Source of the DNA: Gordonia zhenghanii
Lineage (GTDB): Bacteria; Actinomycetota; Actinomycetes; Mycobacteriales; Mycobacteriaceae
DNA: 64,000 nt
Reading direction: 5' to 3'
Assembly: GCF_021738965.1 (NCBI RefSeq)
Contig: NZ_JAKKOQ010000001.1
Coordinates: 620,001-684,000 of the forward strand
Shown here: piece by piece, positions 7,808-15,588 of the stretch
Layout of the letters: each line of letters opens with the position of its first letter
Numbering within the stretch: the first letter of the stretch is position 1
Translations under genes and position numbers: made by a program
Notes under the pieces: generated by a model
The model's database searches: none
Told to the model about the DNA's origin: nothing
The model's input: the letters and a program-made list of their open reading frames with translations, nothing else

Positions 7808-9370
7808 CGGCAACTGGGTCAACGAAGCGGTGATCGGGGCCTGCGGCACCTTGGTCACCGCTGTCCGGCCGGTGCGCAGGTACTCCGCGATCGCGGCGTC
7901 GAGCGGCTTGTTCGATCGTCCGAGCTGACCGTGGTCGCCGCCGCCGACTGTGATGAGATGCGCGCCCATCGCTTTCCGGGTGGCCATCGACGCACCGTAC
8001 GGGGTCTGCGGGTCGCCGACGCTCTGGATCTGCAACGGTCGAACCGCGAGCTTGTTCCGCAACGGGATCAGTGAGGTGACGGGGGTGGAGCCAGCGCAGC
8101 CGATCCCCGACTTGTAGGTCAGGCCCGCAGTCTCGAAGACGTCGCCGGTGACGAGGCTCTGCAGCATCGCGGCCGGGGTCAGGAACGGGTCCTTCGCCGA
8201 CCAGTCCTCATTGCACAGCATGAGCGACTGCATGTCCTGCGAGTTGGTGACGAGCCTGACCATGTCCGCAGATGGTTTCTCCGACGTGCTCTTTCCGGTC
8301 ATTCGCAGGGCGACCATCGGCCAGTAGTTGCGGCTCGGCGCCACCTGACGGGTCATCCCGAGGAGCGGCGACGTCGCCTGCACCTTGCCGGTCGACAGGG
8401 TCGCGACCAGGTTCTCGATGCGCGCTCGCGCGTCTGCAGTGAGGTTCACTCCGTCGATGTATTGCTGTGCAACCGCTTTCAGACCGGCGGGAACGTCGCC
8501 GACGCGCGCGGGCGGAGCGCCGAACGACGGCGGGACGCCCGCTTCACGCTCCACCTGGACGCTCCACCGTTGGTAGACGGCCAGCGGCGTCTTCCCGAGG
8601 TGGTACACGTCGTCGTGGTCGGCGATCCACGCCATCATGGCGTGCGCGCGGGCCTTGTAGCCCGCCGTCTGATCCTGCAGCAGTTCGCCCCACGCGCGTT
8701 TCGGGTCCATCGCCGAGTCGAGGACGAGCCGGTCGGTGTGCGACGGGAACAGCGTCGCGTACGTCGACATCAGCCAGGTCCCGTACGAGATCCCGTACAG
8801 GCTGACCTTCTCGACGCCGAGTGCTCGTCGCACCTGCTCGATGTCGCGGGCGTTGGTCTCAGTGGTCAGCGTCTTGGTGTATCCCGGCGTGTTCTTCTCG
8901 CAGCGCTCGCGGTTCAGCGCTCCGGCTCCGCCGGACGCGGTCGACGCGTCGACCTTGTCGCAGTTCACCGGTGTCGATCCGATCAGCCCGCGTGGCTGGA
9001 CGGCGACGAGGTCCCATTCCTGGCGCATCTGCGCGGAGGGCGCGCTCGCGGTGAACATGCCGATCCCGTCGCCGCCGGGGCCGCCGGGGTTGCCGACGAG
9101 GACGCCTCGTTTGGCGCCGGTCGCCGGGAGCTTGCTGACAGTGACCGAGATCGTCGGACCGTTCGGCTTCGAGTAGTCGCGCGGGACGCGGAGCGTCGCG
9201 CACTGGGTGTCCGCGGACGCGCCGTGTATCGGGTCGCACGACCCCCATGCCAGCGCCTGGGGTGCTGCGTCTGCGACGGCTGGAAGCGCCGCGGAGAGGA
9301 GTCCTGCTGTGACGGCGACGGCGCCGACGACAGCCGATGCGCATCGAATTGAGCGGAAGACGGGAATCAC
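7805..9370 (-). CDS. Secreted alpha/beta hydrolase (tripeptidyl-aminopeptidase-like, S33)
   Basis: A 521-residue exported hydrolase. A signal peptide of about 35 residues (basic start, 'ASAVVGAVAVTAGLLSAAL' core, cleavage after 'AVADA') precedes the mature part. The oxyanion region is 'NPGGPGGDG', the nucleophile serine is in 'LYGISYGTW' and the C-terminal TAP-type domain supplies the acid and 'GGGDHGQLG' histidine. The start GTG at 9370 directly follows GAGGA and a TATAAG -10-like box lies at 9402-9407. The frame stays open for 1 kb upstream, but that stretch is antisense shadow of the kinase and recR. Family members release N-terminal peptides or act as esterases. Confidence 0.82.
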   Translation of the reverse strand: MIPVFRSIRCASAVVGAVAVTAGLLSAALPAVADAAPQALAWGSCDPIHGASADTQCATLRVPRDYSKPNGPTISVTVSKLPATGAKRGVLVGNPGGPGGDGIGMFTASAPSAQMRQEWDLVAVQPRGLIGSTPVNCDKVDASTASGGAGALNRERCEKNTPGYTKTLTTETNARDIEQVRRALGVEKVSLYGISYGTWLMSTYATLFPSHTDRLVLDSAMDPKRAWGELLQDQTAGYKARAHAMMAWIADHDDVYHLGKTPLAVYQRWSVQVEREAGVPPSFGAPPARVGDVPAGLKAVAQQYIDGVNLTADARARIENLVATLSTGKVQATSPLLGMTRQVAPSRNYWPMVALRMTGKSTSEKPSADMVRLVTNSQDMQSLMLCNEDWSAKDPFLTPAAMLQSLVTGDVFETAGLTYKSGIGCAGSTPVTSLIPLRNKLAVRPLQIQSVGDPQTPYGASMATRKAMGAHLITVGGGDHGQLGRSNKPLDAAIAEYLRTGRTAVTKVPQAPITASLTQLP

Positions 9371-9401
9371 TCCTCGTGGGCAGGCGAGTTCGTTCGGACT
9401 A

Positions 9402-9407
9402 CTTATA
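9402..9407 (-). promoter_or_regulatory. Possible -10 box of the secreted hydrolase
   Basis: TATAAG on the minus strand, 31 bp upstream of the chosen GTG start. No good -35 is apparent. It would let the hydrolase be transcribed apart from the ybaB-recR-kinase run. Confidence 0.35.
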
Positions 9408-9438
9408 CCGCACGGCGTGAGCACCGGCGCACGCAGCG

Positions 9439-10005
9439 CTAATCGATGCCGAGGACTCGACACCGATCGCAGGCGCCGTCGACGGCGTACCAACCGTCCT
9501 CGAACTGCTGCCACGCGGCCAACTGCGCGCGGGCAGCCTCTCCGTCGCGGGAGACGGTGCGCTCCAACCGTTCCTGCGGCTCCGGTCCGTCGATCCAATA
9601 GGCAGCCGTCAGTCGGTCGGCGACGGTGCGCCGCGCAGCGGTCACCCCCTCGACGATGAGAATCGGTTGCCACCTGATCCACACCGACGGACCGATCTCG
9701 GGGACGCCGTCGGTCCACACCCGCGGCCGGAAGACGTAGTCGTGTCGCTTCTCGAACGCTCCGATGACGTCCCGCTCCAGCTCCGGCCACCACGACGCCG
9801 GGTCGTCCCACGTCGCGAACTCGTCGGTGCTGATCAGGACGGACCTGCGTCCACGGCCGGCGAGCGCGCGGACGAGTTCCGTGGCGAACGTGCTCTTGCC
9901 CGAACCGGAGCGGCCGTCGATGGCAATGAGTCCCGCGGTCAGTCCGTCGCGTACCGCGACCTCGTCGGCGAGCCGAGCCCACCGGGCCGCCCAGTCGTGC
10001 GGCAC
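9439..10005 (-). CDS. Uridine-kinase-like P-loop protein
   Basis: A 188-residue cytoplasmic protein with Walker A 'IDGRSGSGKST' at about residues 28-38 and a 'VLISTDEFATWDDPASWW' stretch that fits the substrate-binding loop of the uridine kinase/phosphoribulokinase group. A late 'CDRC' pair near the C-terminus could bind metal. It starts at GTG three bases after the recR stop, so it is very probably translated with recR. The substrate is unknown; similar small proteins are usually annotated only as nucleoside-kinase-like ATP-binding proteins. Confidence 0.78.
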   Translation of the reverse strand: MPHDWAARWARLADEVAVRDGLTAGLIAIDGRSGSGKSTFATELVRALAGRGRRSVLISTDEFATWDDPASWWPELERDVIGAFEKRHDYVFRPRVWTDGVPEIGPSVWIRWQPILIVEGVTAARRTVADRLTAAYWIDGPEPQERLERTVSRDGEAARAQLAAWQQFEDGWYAVDGACDRCRVLGID

Positions 10006-10008
10006 GCG

Positions 10009-10620
10009 TCAGGCCAGGACGCGTCGGCCGGAGAGCGCACGCCCGAGCGTCAGTTCGTCGGCGAACTCGAGGTCGCCGCCCATCGGCAGGCCGGAGGCCA
10101 GACGCGTCACCGACAGGCCCGGGAAGTCTCTGAGCATGCGGAGCAGGTAGGTGGCGGTCGCTTCGCCTTCGGTGTTCGGATCGGTTGCGACGATGATCTC
10201 GCTGACCACGGAACCGTCGGACTGCTCGGCGAGACGCTTGAGGAGCTCCCGGATCCGCAACTGGTCGGGGCCGACGCCCGACAACGGGTCCAGCGCTCCG
10301 CCGAGGACGTGGTACCGACCGTCGAACTCGCGGGTCCGCTCGATCGCGTAGATGTCCTTGGGCTCTTCGACGACGCAGATCTTGGTCCCGTCGCGACGCG
10401 AGTCGCCGCAGATGCGGCACAGTCGATCGGCGGCGATGTTGCCGCACTCATCGCAGAAGGTGACGTCGTCGCGCACTTTGACGAGAGCGGCCGTCAGACG
10501 GTCGATCTCGGTCTTCTCACCTGCCAGCAGGTGGAATGCGATCCGCTGAGCACCCTTCGGCCCCAGCCCGGGGAGTTTCGCGAGCTGGTCGATGAGGTCT
10601 TGGATCGGCCCTTCGTACAT
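10009..10620 (-). CDS. recR: Recombination mediator RecR
   Basis: A 203-residue DNA-binding protein that works with RecO (and RecF in many bacteria) to load RecA onto gapped DNA. The N-terminal helix-hairpin-helix '[19 protein letters not shown]' is followed by a four-cysteine zinc finger '[16 protein letters not shown]' (about residues 56-71) and a Toprim domain with '[12 protein letters not shown]' and '[12 protein letters not shown]'. Length is standard. It lies six bases after ybaB, as in M. tuberculosis Rv3716c-Rv3715c and many other bacteria. Confidence 0.97.
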   Translation of the reverse strand: MYEGPIQDLIDQLAKLPGLGPKGAQRIAFHLLAGEKTEIDRLTAALVKVRDDVTFCDECGNIAADRLCRICGDSRRDGTKICVVEEPKDIYAIERTREFDGRYHVLGGALDPLSGVGPDQLRIRELLKRLAEQSDGSVVSEIIVATDPNTEGEATATYLLRMLRDFPGLSVTRLASGLPMGGDLEFADELTLGRALSGRRVLA

Positions 10621-10626
10621 GTCCAG

Positions 10627-10980
10627 TCAGCCGAGTCCGGGCATTCCGCCGGTGAGCGGACCCATCGTGTCCTGTGTGAGGGTGTCGCGGTTGTGCGCGA
10701 GGTCGGCGAGGGCGCCGACGACCAGATCTTGCAGGGTGTCGATGTCGTCGGGGTCGACGACGTCGCGCGAGATCTCGATGGCGGTCACCTCACCGACACC
10801 GTTACCGGTCACCTTCACCAGGCCGTTGCCTGCCTGACCGGTCACCTCGGTGTTCGCGATCTCGTCTTGCGCCGCGAGCACCTTGGTCTGCATCTCCTGC
10901 ACCTGCGCGAGGAGTCCAGACATCGGGTTGTCGCCGTCGCCACCGCCGAGCAGTGCGCTGGGATCGAATGCGTCAGTCAC
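10627..10980 (-). CDS. YbaB/EbfC family nucleoid-associated protein
   Basis: A 117-residue DNA-binding dimer of the YbaB/EbfC family. 'LLAQVQEMQTKVLAAQDEIAN' forms the N-terminal helix, followed by strands ('VTGQAGNGLVKVTGNGVGEV') and the 'DPDDIDTLQDLVVGALADL' helix. The true start is the GTG of 'VTDAFDPSAL'; the frame continues about 300 bp upstream without conserved sequence. It is the first gene of the ybaB-recR-kinase run, and in many bacteria the family sits next to recR. A role in nucleoid compaction is known for relatives. Confidence 0.92.
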   Translation of the reverse strand: MTDAFDPSALLGGGDGDNPMSGLLAQVQEMQTKVLAAQDEIANTEVTGQAGNGLVKVTGNGVGEVTAIEISRDVVDPDDIDTLQDLVVGALADLAHNRDTLTQDTMGPLTGGMPGLG

Positions 10981-11003
10981 ATGGTCCAGGGTAGTCGGTC
11001 CCG

Positions 11004-11333
11004 CTAACGAAGCAGTCGCTCGACGTGTTCGGCGAGTTCGTCGACGGTCGCGTCGCCGTCGGTGACGACGGCGAACGAGATCACCTCGTCGCCGAACAGT
11101 CGTGCAGCCCTGGGGATCAGGGCGAACTCGAACCGGTCGCCGACACGCCGCCACTGAGTCACTGCGCCGTACACGGGCGCGCTGGCCCCCGTCGTCAGGC
11201 AGTATTCGTCGGCGCGCGGACCGCCCGGCAGGTCCCGCTGCAACTGGACGCACGCGTCGGACTCCTCGTCCAAGAACACGACGGCCTCGCATCCGAGGTC
11301 GGGGTGCCGCTCGTACGAACCGAAGATCGCCAT
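11004..11333 (-). CDS. Imm10-like small conserved protein
   Basis: A 109-residue soluble protein. 'DEYCLTTGASAPVYG' followed by a beta strand and 'FEFALIPRAARLFG' resembles the Imm10 immunity-protein family (core 'YCL.T....YG'), which is often found in polymorphic-toxin loci but also as orphan genes in actinobacteria. No toxin gene is adjacent: neighbours are ybaB and an rluA-type gene. I assign it by recalled motif similarity only. It could equally be a housekeeping protein that shares the fold. Confidence 0.5.
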   Translation of the reverse strand: MAIFGSYERHPDLGCEAVVFLDEESDACVQLQRDLPGGPRADEYCLTTGASAPVYGAVTQWRRVGDRFEFALIPRAARLFGDEVISFAVVTDGDATVDELAEHVERLLR

Positions 11334-11354
11334 GCCTGCAGGCTACGGCAGGCG

Positions 11355-12215
11355 TCAGAGCGTCAGAGCGCTTGTGAAGCGTCGTCGTTCCCCGGTGAAC
11401 GGATCGTCGAACGCCACGCTGTATGCGAGAAGACGGAGCGGCCGAGTGAAATCGTCGACGGTTGCGGCGACGCGCTCGCGATCGACCTCCGGGTACAGCG
11501 GGTCGTCGACGATGGGGACGCCGAGGCCTGCCATGTGCAGGCGCAGTTGGTGCGTCCGGCCGGTCGACGGCGCGAGTCGGTAGAGCCCGAGCCCGTCGTC
11601 GCGGACGGACTCGAGTTCGATGTCGCTGATCGCGTTCACCTCACCGTCGACGACGCGGGCACGCAGATCGCCGGAGTCCTTCTCGATCCGGTTCTGCACG
11701 CGAGTTCCCGCCGTGAGCGCCGGATCGGCGAGGGCCAGTGCCCGATACTCCTTCGTGACGCGGCGCTGCGCGAACAGATCCTGGTACGCCGCACGCGCAT
11801 CCGGACGCCGCGTGAACAGAAGGACGCCCGCAGTCAGTCGGTCCAACCGGTGGACGGGCGCGACGTCGTCGCCGAAGGATCGACGCAGACGCACCAGAGC
11901 CGTCTGTGTCACGTGCGCGCCCCTCGGCATGGTCGCCAGGAAGTGCGGCTTGTCGACGACGATCAGCCGATCGTCGACGTGCAGGACCGGCATCTCGAAC
12001 GGAACCGCAGGCTCGTCGGGCAGGTCCCGATAGAGGTACACCGGGACCGGTCGCACGACCGGAGCGTCCGGATCTATCGGGGCGCCGTCGGCGTCGACGA
12101 TTTCGCCCGCCTCGACACGTCGGCGTACATCGTCGATCGACCACCCGGCCAGGACAGGAGCGCGCAGGAGGATCTGCGCGACGCTCAAGTCCTCGTCGCT
12201 CACACGAAGAACCAC
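11355..12215 (-). CDS. RluA-family 23S rRNA/tRNA pseudouridine synthase
   Basis: A 286-residue enzyme that isomerises uridine to pseudouridine in RNA. The catalytic aspartate is in 'VHRLDRLTAGVLLF' (about residues 125-138), preceded by 'LIVVDKPHFLATMPRG', and followed by 'QRRVTKEYRALA' and 'GRTHQLRLHM', all RluA hallmarks. There is no N-terminal S4 domain. The start is GTG 12215; a second GTG four codons in is equally possible. The specific RNA target cannot be told from sequence. Confidence 0.9.
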   Translation of the reverse strand: MVLRVSDEDLSVAQILLRAPVLAGWSIDDVRRRVEAGEIVDADGAPIDPDAPVVRPVPVYLYRDLPDEPAVPFEMPVLHVDDRLIVVDKPHFLATMPRGAHVTQTALVRLRRSFGDDVAPVHRLDRLTAGVLLFTRRPDARAAYQDLFAQRRVTKEYRALALADPALTAGTRVQNRIEKDSGDLRARVVDGEVNAISDIELESVRDDGLGLYRLAPSTGRTHQLRLHMAGLGVPIVDDPLYPEVDRERVAATVDDFTRPLRLLAYSVAFDDPFTGERRRFTSALTL

Positions 12216-12282
12216 CCGGGTGGCGTCGACGCCGTCCCGGGTGGCCAGTGGTTTGACGCGTCTGCGTCCTCTCCTGCTCAGA

Positions 12283-12720
12283 TCACTTCTCGAGACGAGA
12301 CTTCAGGTTGTCGAGCAGTTCGGTCTGAATCCGGTTGAGGCCCTTGGGCGCGAACGTCTTCTCGAAGAAGCCGCCGATGCCGCCCGCACCCTTCCAGCTG
12401 GTGGTGGTCTCGACCTGTGCGGCGTCGCCGACCGACGTCACCGTGTAGGTGGTCACCATCGTCGAGTTGCGGTCGGTCTCGGTGATGCGGTCACCGGCGA
12501 CGGTGATGTCGGCGAGGACGTCGCGCGAGCGCTTCTCGGTGGCCTGCAGGACCCAGTGGACGACGGTGCCCGCGCCCTGGCCGCCTTCGTCGACGCGGTA
12601 GTCGCGGTAGTTGGACGGCAGGATCGTCGGACGAACCTGCGCGTAATCGGCGAGCGCGGCGAAGACCGTCTGCGCGGGCGCGGCGATCTGAGCGGTGGTG
12701 GTAGCGGTGACCTGTCCCAC
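12283..12720 (-). CDS. SRPBCC (START-like) family protein
   Basis: A 145-residue helix-grip-fold protein that encloses a hydrophobic cavity. 'TTTAQIAAPAQTVFAALADY' at the N-terminus is the typical polyketide-cyclase/SRPBCC opening strand and helix. The GTG start was chosen because AGAGGAG lies just upstream and the domain starts at once. It is divergent from the FAD oxidoreductase and methyltransferase genes, the same arrangement as Rv3718c with Rv3719-Rv3720, so a lipid-binding role linked to that pathway is possible but unproven. Confidence 0.85.
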   Translation of the reverse strand: MGQVTATTTAQIAAPAQTVFAALADYAQVRPTILPSNYRDYRVDEGGQGAGTVVHWVLQATEKRSRDVLADITVAGDRITETDRNSTMVTTYTVTSVGDAAQVETTTSWKGAGGIGGFFEKTFAPKGLNRIQTELLDNLKSRLEK

Positions 12721-12827
12721 GGTGGGTGACTCCTCTTCATGGACTTCATGCCTGGGTGGGTTCCGGCGGCCTGAGGCAGGAACCCGTGCGTGAACCACGG
12801 TACTGGGGTTGGGTCTAGCCTGGTTCT

Positions 12828-14243
12828 GTGGCTGTCAATCGTCTGGAGTATCAAGGCTCTGAGTTCACCGATGGAGTGCAGCGGCTCGTCGCCAGTTACG
12901 CCGCGATCCCGGAGGGATCGACCGTCCGTCTGGCGAAGAAGACCTCGAACCTCTTCCGCAAGCGTGCCGACGTCGACGTGCCCGGCCTCGACGTTTCAGG
13001 CCTGGGCAAAGTGATCTCCGTCGACCCCGCCACCAAGACTGCGCAGGTCGCGGGGATGTGCACCTACGAGAGGCTCGTCGACGCCACGCTGCGCTACGGG
13101 CTCGCCCCGACAGTCGTCCCCCAACTCAAGACGATCACGCTCGGCGGAGCAGTCACCGGGATGGGTATCGAGAGCACGTCCTTCCGGAACGGGCTCCCCC
13201 ACGAAGCCGTTCAGGAGATCGAAGTCCTGACCGGCGCGGGCGAACTCGTCGTCGCACGGCCGGACAACGAGTACCGCGACCTGTACTCCGGCTTCCCCAA
13301 CTCGTACGGAACCCTCGGCTATTCGGTGCGTCTCGCGATCACTCTGGAAGAGGTCAAACCGTTCGTCGAACTGCGCCACGTCCGGTTCACCGATCTGCGC
13401 ACCCTGCAGGACACCATGACCGCGATCATCGCCGACCGCGAATATCAGGGCGAGCCCGTCGACTACCTGGACGGCGTCGTCTTCAGCGGCGACGAGAGCT
13501 ACCTGGTCCTGGGCCGACAGACCGACGAGCGCGGCCCCGTCAACGACTACACCCACGGCGAGATCTACTACCGGTCGATTCAGCACGATGACACCGAGAC
13601 CCCGAAGCGAGACCGTCTGACGATCCGCGACTACCTGTGGCGGTGGGATACCGATTGGTTCTGGTGTTCGCGTGCATTCGGCGCGCAGAACCCGAAGGTT
13701 CGTCGTTTCTGGCCGAAGAAGTATCTGCGCAGCAGCTTCTACTGGAAGCTGATCGGCTACGACCACCGCTGGAACATCGGCGACCGGATCAACGCACGGA
13801 AGGGGCTGCCCGCCAACGAGCGCGTCGTGCAGGACATCGAGGTCCCGATCGACGCCGCGGCCGACTTCGCCGAATGGTTCCTCGCCGAAGTGCCCATCGA
13901 GCCGATCTGGCTCTGCCCGCTGCGCCTGGCCGAGCCCTCTGCGGGCTCCGCCGACGCGCAGCCCTGGCCGCTGTATCCGTTGGAGCGCGGCCGCACCTAC
14001 GTCAATTTCGGGTTCTGGTCCGCCGTGCCCGTCACCCCCGGCAGCCCCGGGTACACCAATCGGCGGATCGAGAAGAAGGTCGACGAGCTCGGCGGACACA
14101 AGTCCCTGTACTCGGAGTCGTTCTATCCCGAGGACGAATTCTATGAAATGTACGGCGGGGCCGCGTACCGCGAACTGAAGTCGCAGTACGACCCGAAGGC
14201 GCGGCTCCTCGGCTTGTATGAGAAAACGGTGAAGCAGAAGTGA
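12828..14243 (+). CDS. tmsA: FAD-dependent 10-methylene-fatty-acyl reductase (TmsA/BfaA-like)
   Basis: A 471-residue FAD_binding_4 oxidoreductase. The flavin domain opens with 'RLAKKTSNLFRKR' and continues through 'VVPQLKTITLGGAVTGMGIE', which matches the family's FAD-anchoring segment. With the downstream methyltransferase it forms the pair known in Corynebacteriales to make 10-methylstearic (tuberculostearic) acid: the methyltransferase adds a methylene to oleoyl phospholipid and this enzyme reduces it with NADPH. The gene starts at GTG and its stop overlaps the next start (GTGA). It is syntenic with Rv3719. The function is inferred from that pairing. Confidence 0.82.
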   Translation: MAVNRLEYQGSEFTDGVQRLVASYAAIPEGSTVRLAKKTSNLFRKRADVDVPGLDVSGLGKVISVDPATKTAQVAGMCTYERLVDATLRYGLAPTVVPQLKTITLGGAVTGMGIESTSFRNGLPHEAVQEIEVLTGAGELVVARPDNEYRDLYSGFPNSYGTLGYSVRLAITLEEVKPFVELRHVRFTDLRTLQDTMTAIIADREYQGEPVDYLDGVVFSGDESYLVLGRQTDERGPVNDYTHGEIYYRSIQHDDTETPKRDRLTIRDYLWRWDTDWFWCSRAFGAQNPKVRRFWPKKYLRSSFYWKLIGYDHRWNIGDRINARKGLPANERVVQDIEVPIDAAADFAEWFLAEVPIEPIWLCPLRLAEPSAGSADAQPWPLYPLERGRTYVNFGFWSAVPVTPGSPGYTNRRIEKKVDELGGHKSLYSESFYPEDEFYEMYGGAAYRELKSQYDPKARLLGLYEKTVKQK

Positions 14244-15508
14244 AGTTAGCGAACATCTTCGAGAAACTGGTCGGCCAGGAGCTCAACATCCGGATCACGG
14301 CGTACGACGGCAGCGCCGCCGGACCCGAGGACGCCGAGTACGGACTCAATCTGAAGACGCCGCGCGGGACCACTTACCTGGTGACGGCGCCCGGCGACCT
14401 CGGACTCGCTCGCGCATATGTCGCGGGTGACCTCGAGTTGACCGGCAACCATCCCGGCGACCCGTACGACACCCTGCAGGCGTTGGCCAGCGACCTCAAG
14501 TTCACCAAGCCGAGCCCGTTGGAGATGGCTCAGCTCGTCCGCGACCTCGGCGTCGAGCACTTCAAGCCGATTGCGCCGCCACCGCAGGAGTCGCTCCCGA
14601 AGTGGCGCCGGTACGCCGAGGGATTCCGGCACAGCAAGGATCGCGACGCCGAGGTCATCAGTTATCACTACGACGTCTCGAACCGGTTCTACGAGTTGGT
14701 CCTCGGTGACTCGATGACGTACACGTGCGCCGTCTACCCGAATGCGGACACCGACCTCGAGGAGGCGCAGGACAACAAGTACCGGCTGATCTTCGACAAG
14801 CTGCGATTGAAGCCGGGCGACCGACTCCTCGACATCGGATGCGGCTGGGGCGGCATGGTCCGTTACGCGGCGCGCAAGGGTGTCCACGCACTCGGTGTCA
14901 CCCTGTCCAAAGAGCAGGCCGAGTGGGCGCAGCAGGCGATCGTCGATCAAGGGCTCACCGAGTTCGGCGAGGTGCGCCACAGCGACTACCGTGACGTCAC
15001 CGAGACGGGGTTCGACGCGATCTCGTCGATCGGGCTCACCGAGCACATCGGCGTCGCCAACTACCCGAAGTACTTCACGTTCATGCGTGACAAGCTGCGT
15101 GAGGGCGGCATGATCCTCAATCACTCGATCACGCGTCCCGACAACAGCGCTCGCAGCAAGGCAGGCCCGTTCATCGACCGCTACGTGTTCCCGGACGGCG
15201 AACTCACCGGCAGCGGCACGATCATCGCCAAGATGCAGAACGTGCCCGGCCTGGAAGTGCTGCACGAAGAGAACTTCCGCACCCATTACGCGATGACCCT
15301 GCGCGACTGGAACAAGAATCTCGTCACGAACTGGGACGAGGCGGTCGCCGAGGTCGGCGAAGGCACCGCACGTCTATGGGGCCTCTACATGGCAGGCTGC
15401 CGGATCGGCTTCGAGCGAAACATCGTCCAACTGCACCATGCTCTCGCGACGAAGCTGCCCGCCGATCAGACGGACCTGCTCCCCTTGCGTCCCTGGTGGA
15501 AGCCGTAG
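14240..15508 (+). CDS. tmsB: SAM-dependent fatty-acyl methyltransferase (TmsB/BfaB-like)
   Basis: A 422-residue cyclopropane-synthase-type methyltransferase. The SAM loop is 'LLDIGCGWGGMVRYAA' (about residues 197-212), followed by 'GVTLSKEQAEWA' and 'SIGLTEHIGVANY'; 'VISYHYDVSNRFYELVLG' is the characteristic substrate-channel segment. An N-terminal extension of about 130 residues is usual for CfaS. The immediate upstream reductase indicates 10-methylene/10-methyl formation over cyclopropanation. It begins at GTG, four bases overlapping tmsA. It is syntenic with Rv3720. Confidence 0.85.
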   Translation: MKLANIFEKLVGQELNIRITAYDGSAAGPEDAEYGLNLKTPRGTTYLVTAPGDLGLARAYVAGDLELTGNHPGDPYDTLQALASDLKFTKPSPLEMAQLVRDLGVEHFKPIAPPPQESLPKWRRYAEGFRHSKDRDAEVISYHYDVSNRFYELVLGDSMTYTCAVYPNADTDLEEAQDNKYRLIFDKLRLKPGDRLLDIGCGWGGMVRYAARKGVHALGVTLSKEQAEWAQQAIVDQGLTEFGEVRHSDYRDVTETGFDAISSIGLTEHIGVANYPKYFTFMRDKLREGGMILNHSITRPDNSARSKAGPFIDRYVFPDGELTGSGTIIAKMQNVPGLEVLHEENFRTHYAMTLRDWNKNLVTNWDEAVAEVGEGTARLWGLYMAGCRIGFERNIVQLHHALATKLPADQTDLLPLRPWWKP

Positions 15509-15588
15509 TCGTTCGCTCTCGCTGATCGAGCTCGGCCACTGCTGATCGAACCCTTCGGCTCCGCTCAGGAGAACCGGAGTCGAGATCA
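15509..15588. repeat. Dispersed repeat between tmsB and dnaX
   Basis: The gap between convergent tmsB and dnaX contains 'GCTGATCGAG', 'GCTGATCGAAC', and CTCCGCTCAGGAGAACCGGA followed by GTCGAGA. The last element recurs inside aftD at 54.25 kb. The dnaX stop codon (TGA on the minus strand, 15586-15588) directly abuts it. CTCCG...CGGAG can form a hairpin, so it may act in termination. Confidence 0.65.

Noticed and set aside
9371..10447. N-terminal 359 codons of an 880-codon minus-strand frame before the secreted hydrolase
   Set aside because: The stretch is antisense or alternative-frame shadow of recR and the P-loop kinase, is Arg-rich, and a signal peptide begins at the chosen GTG.
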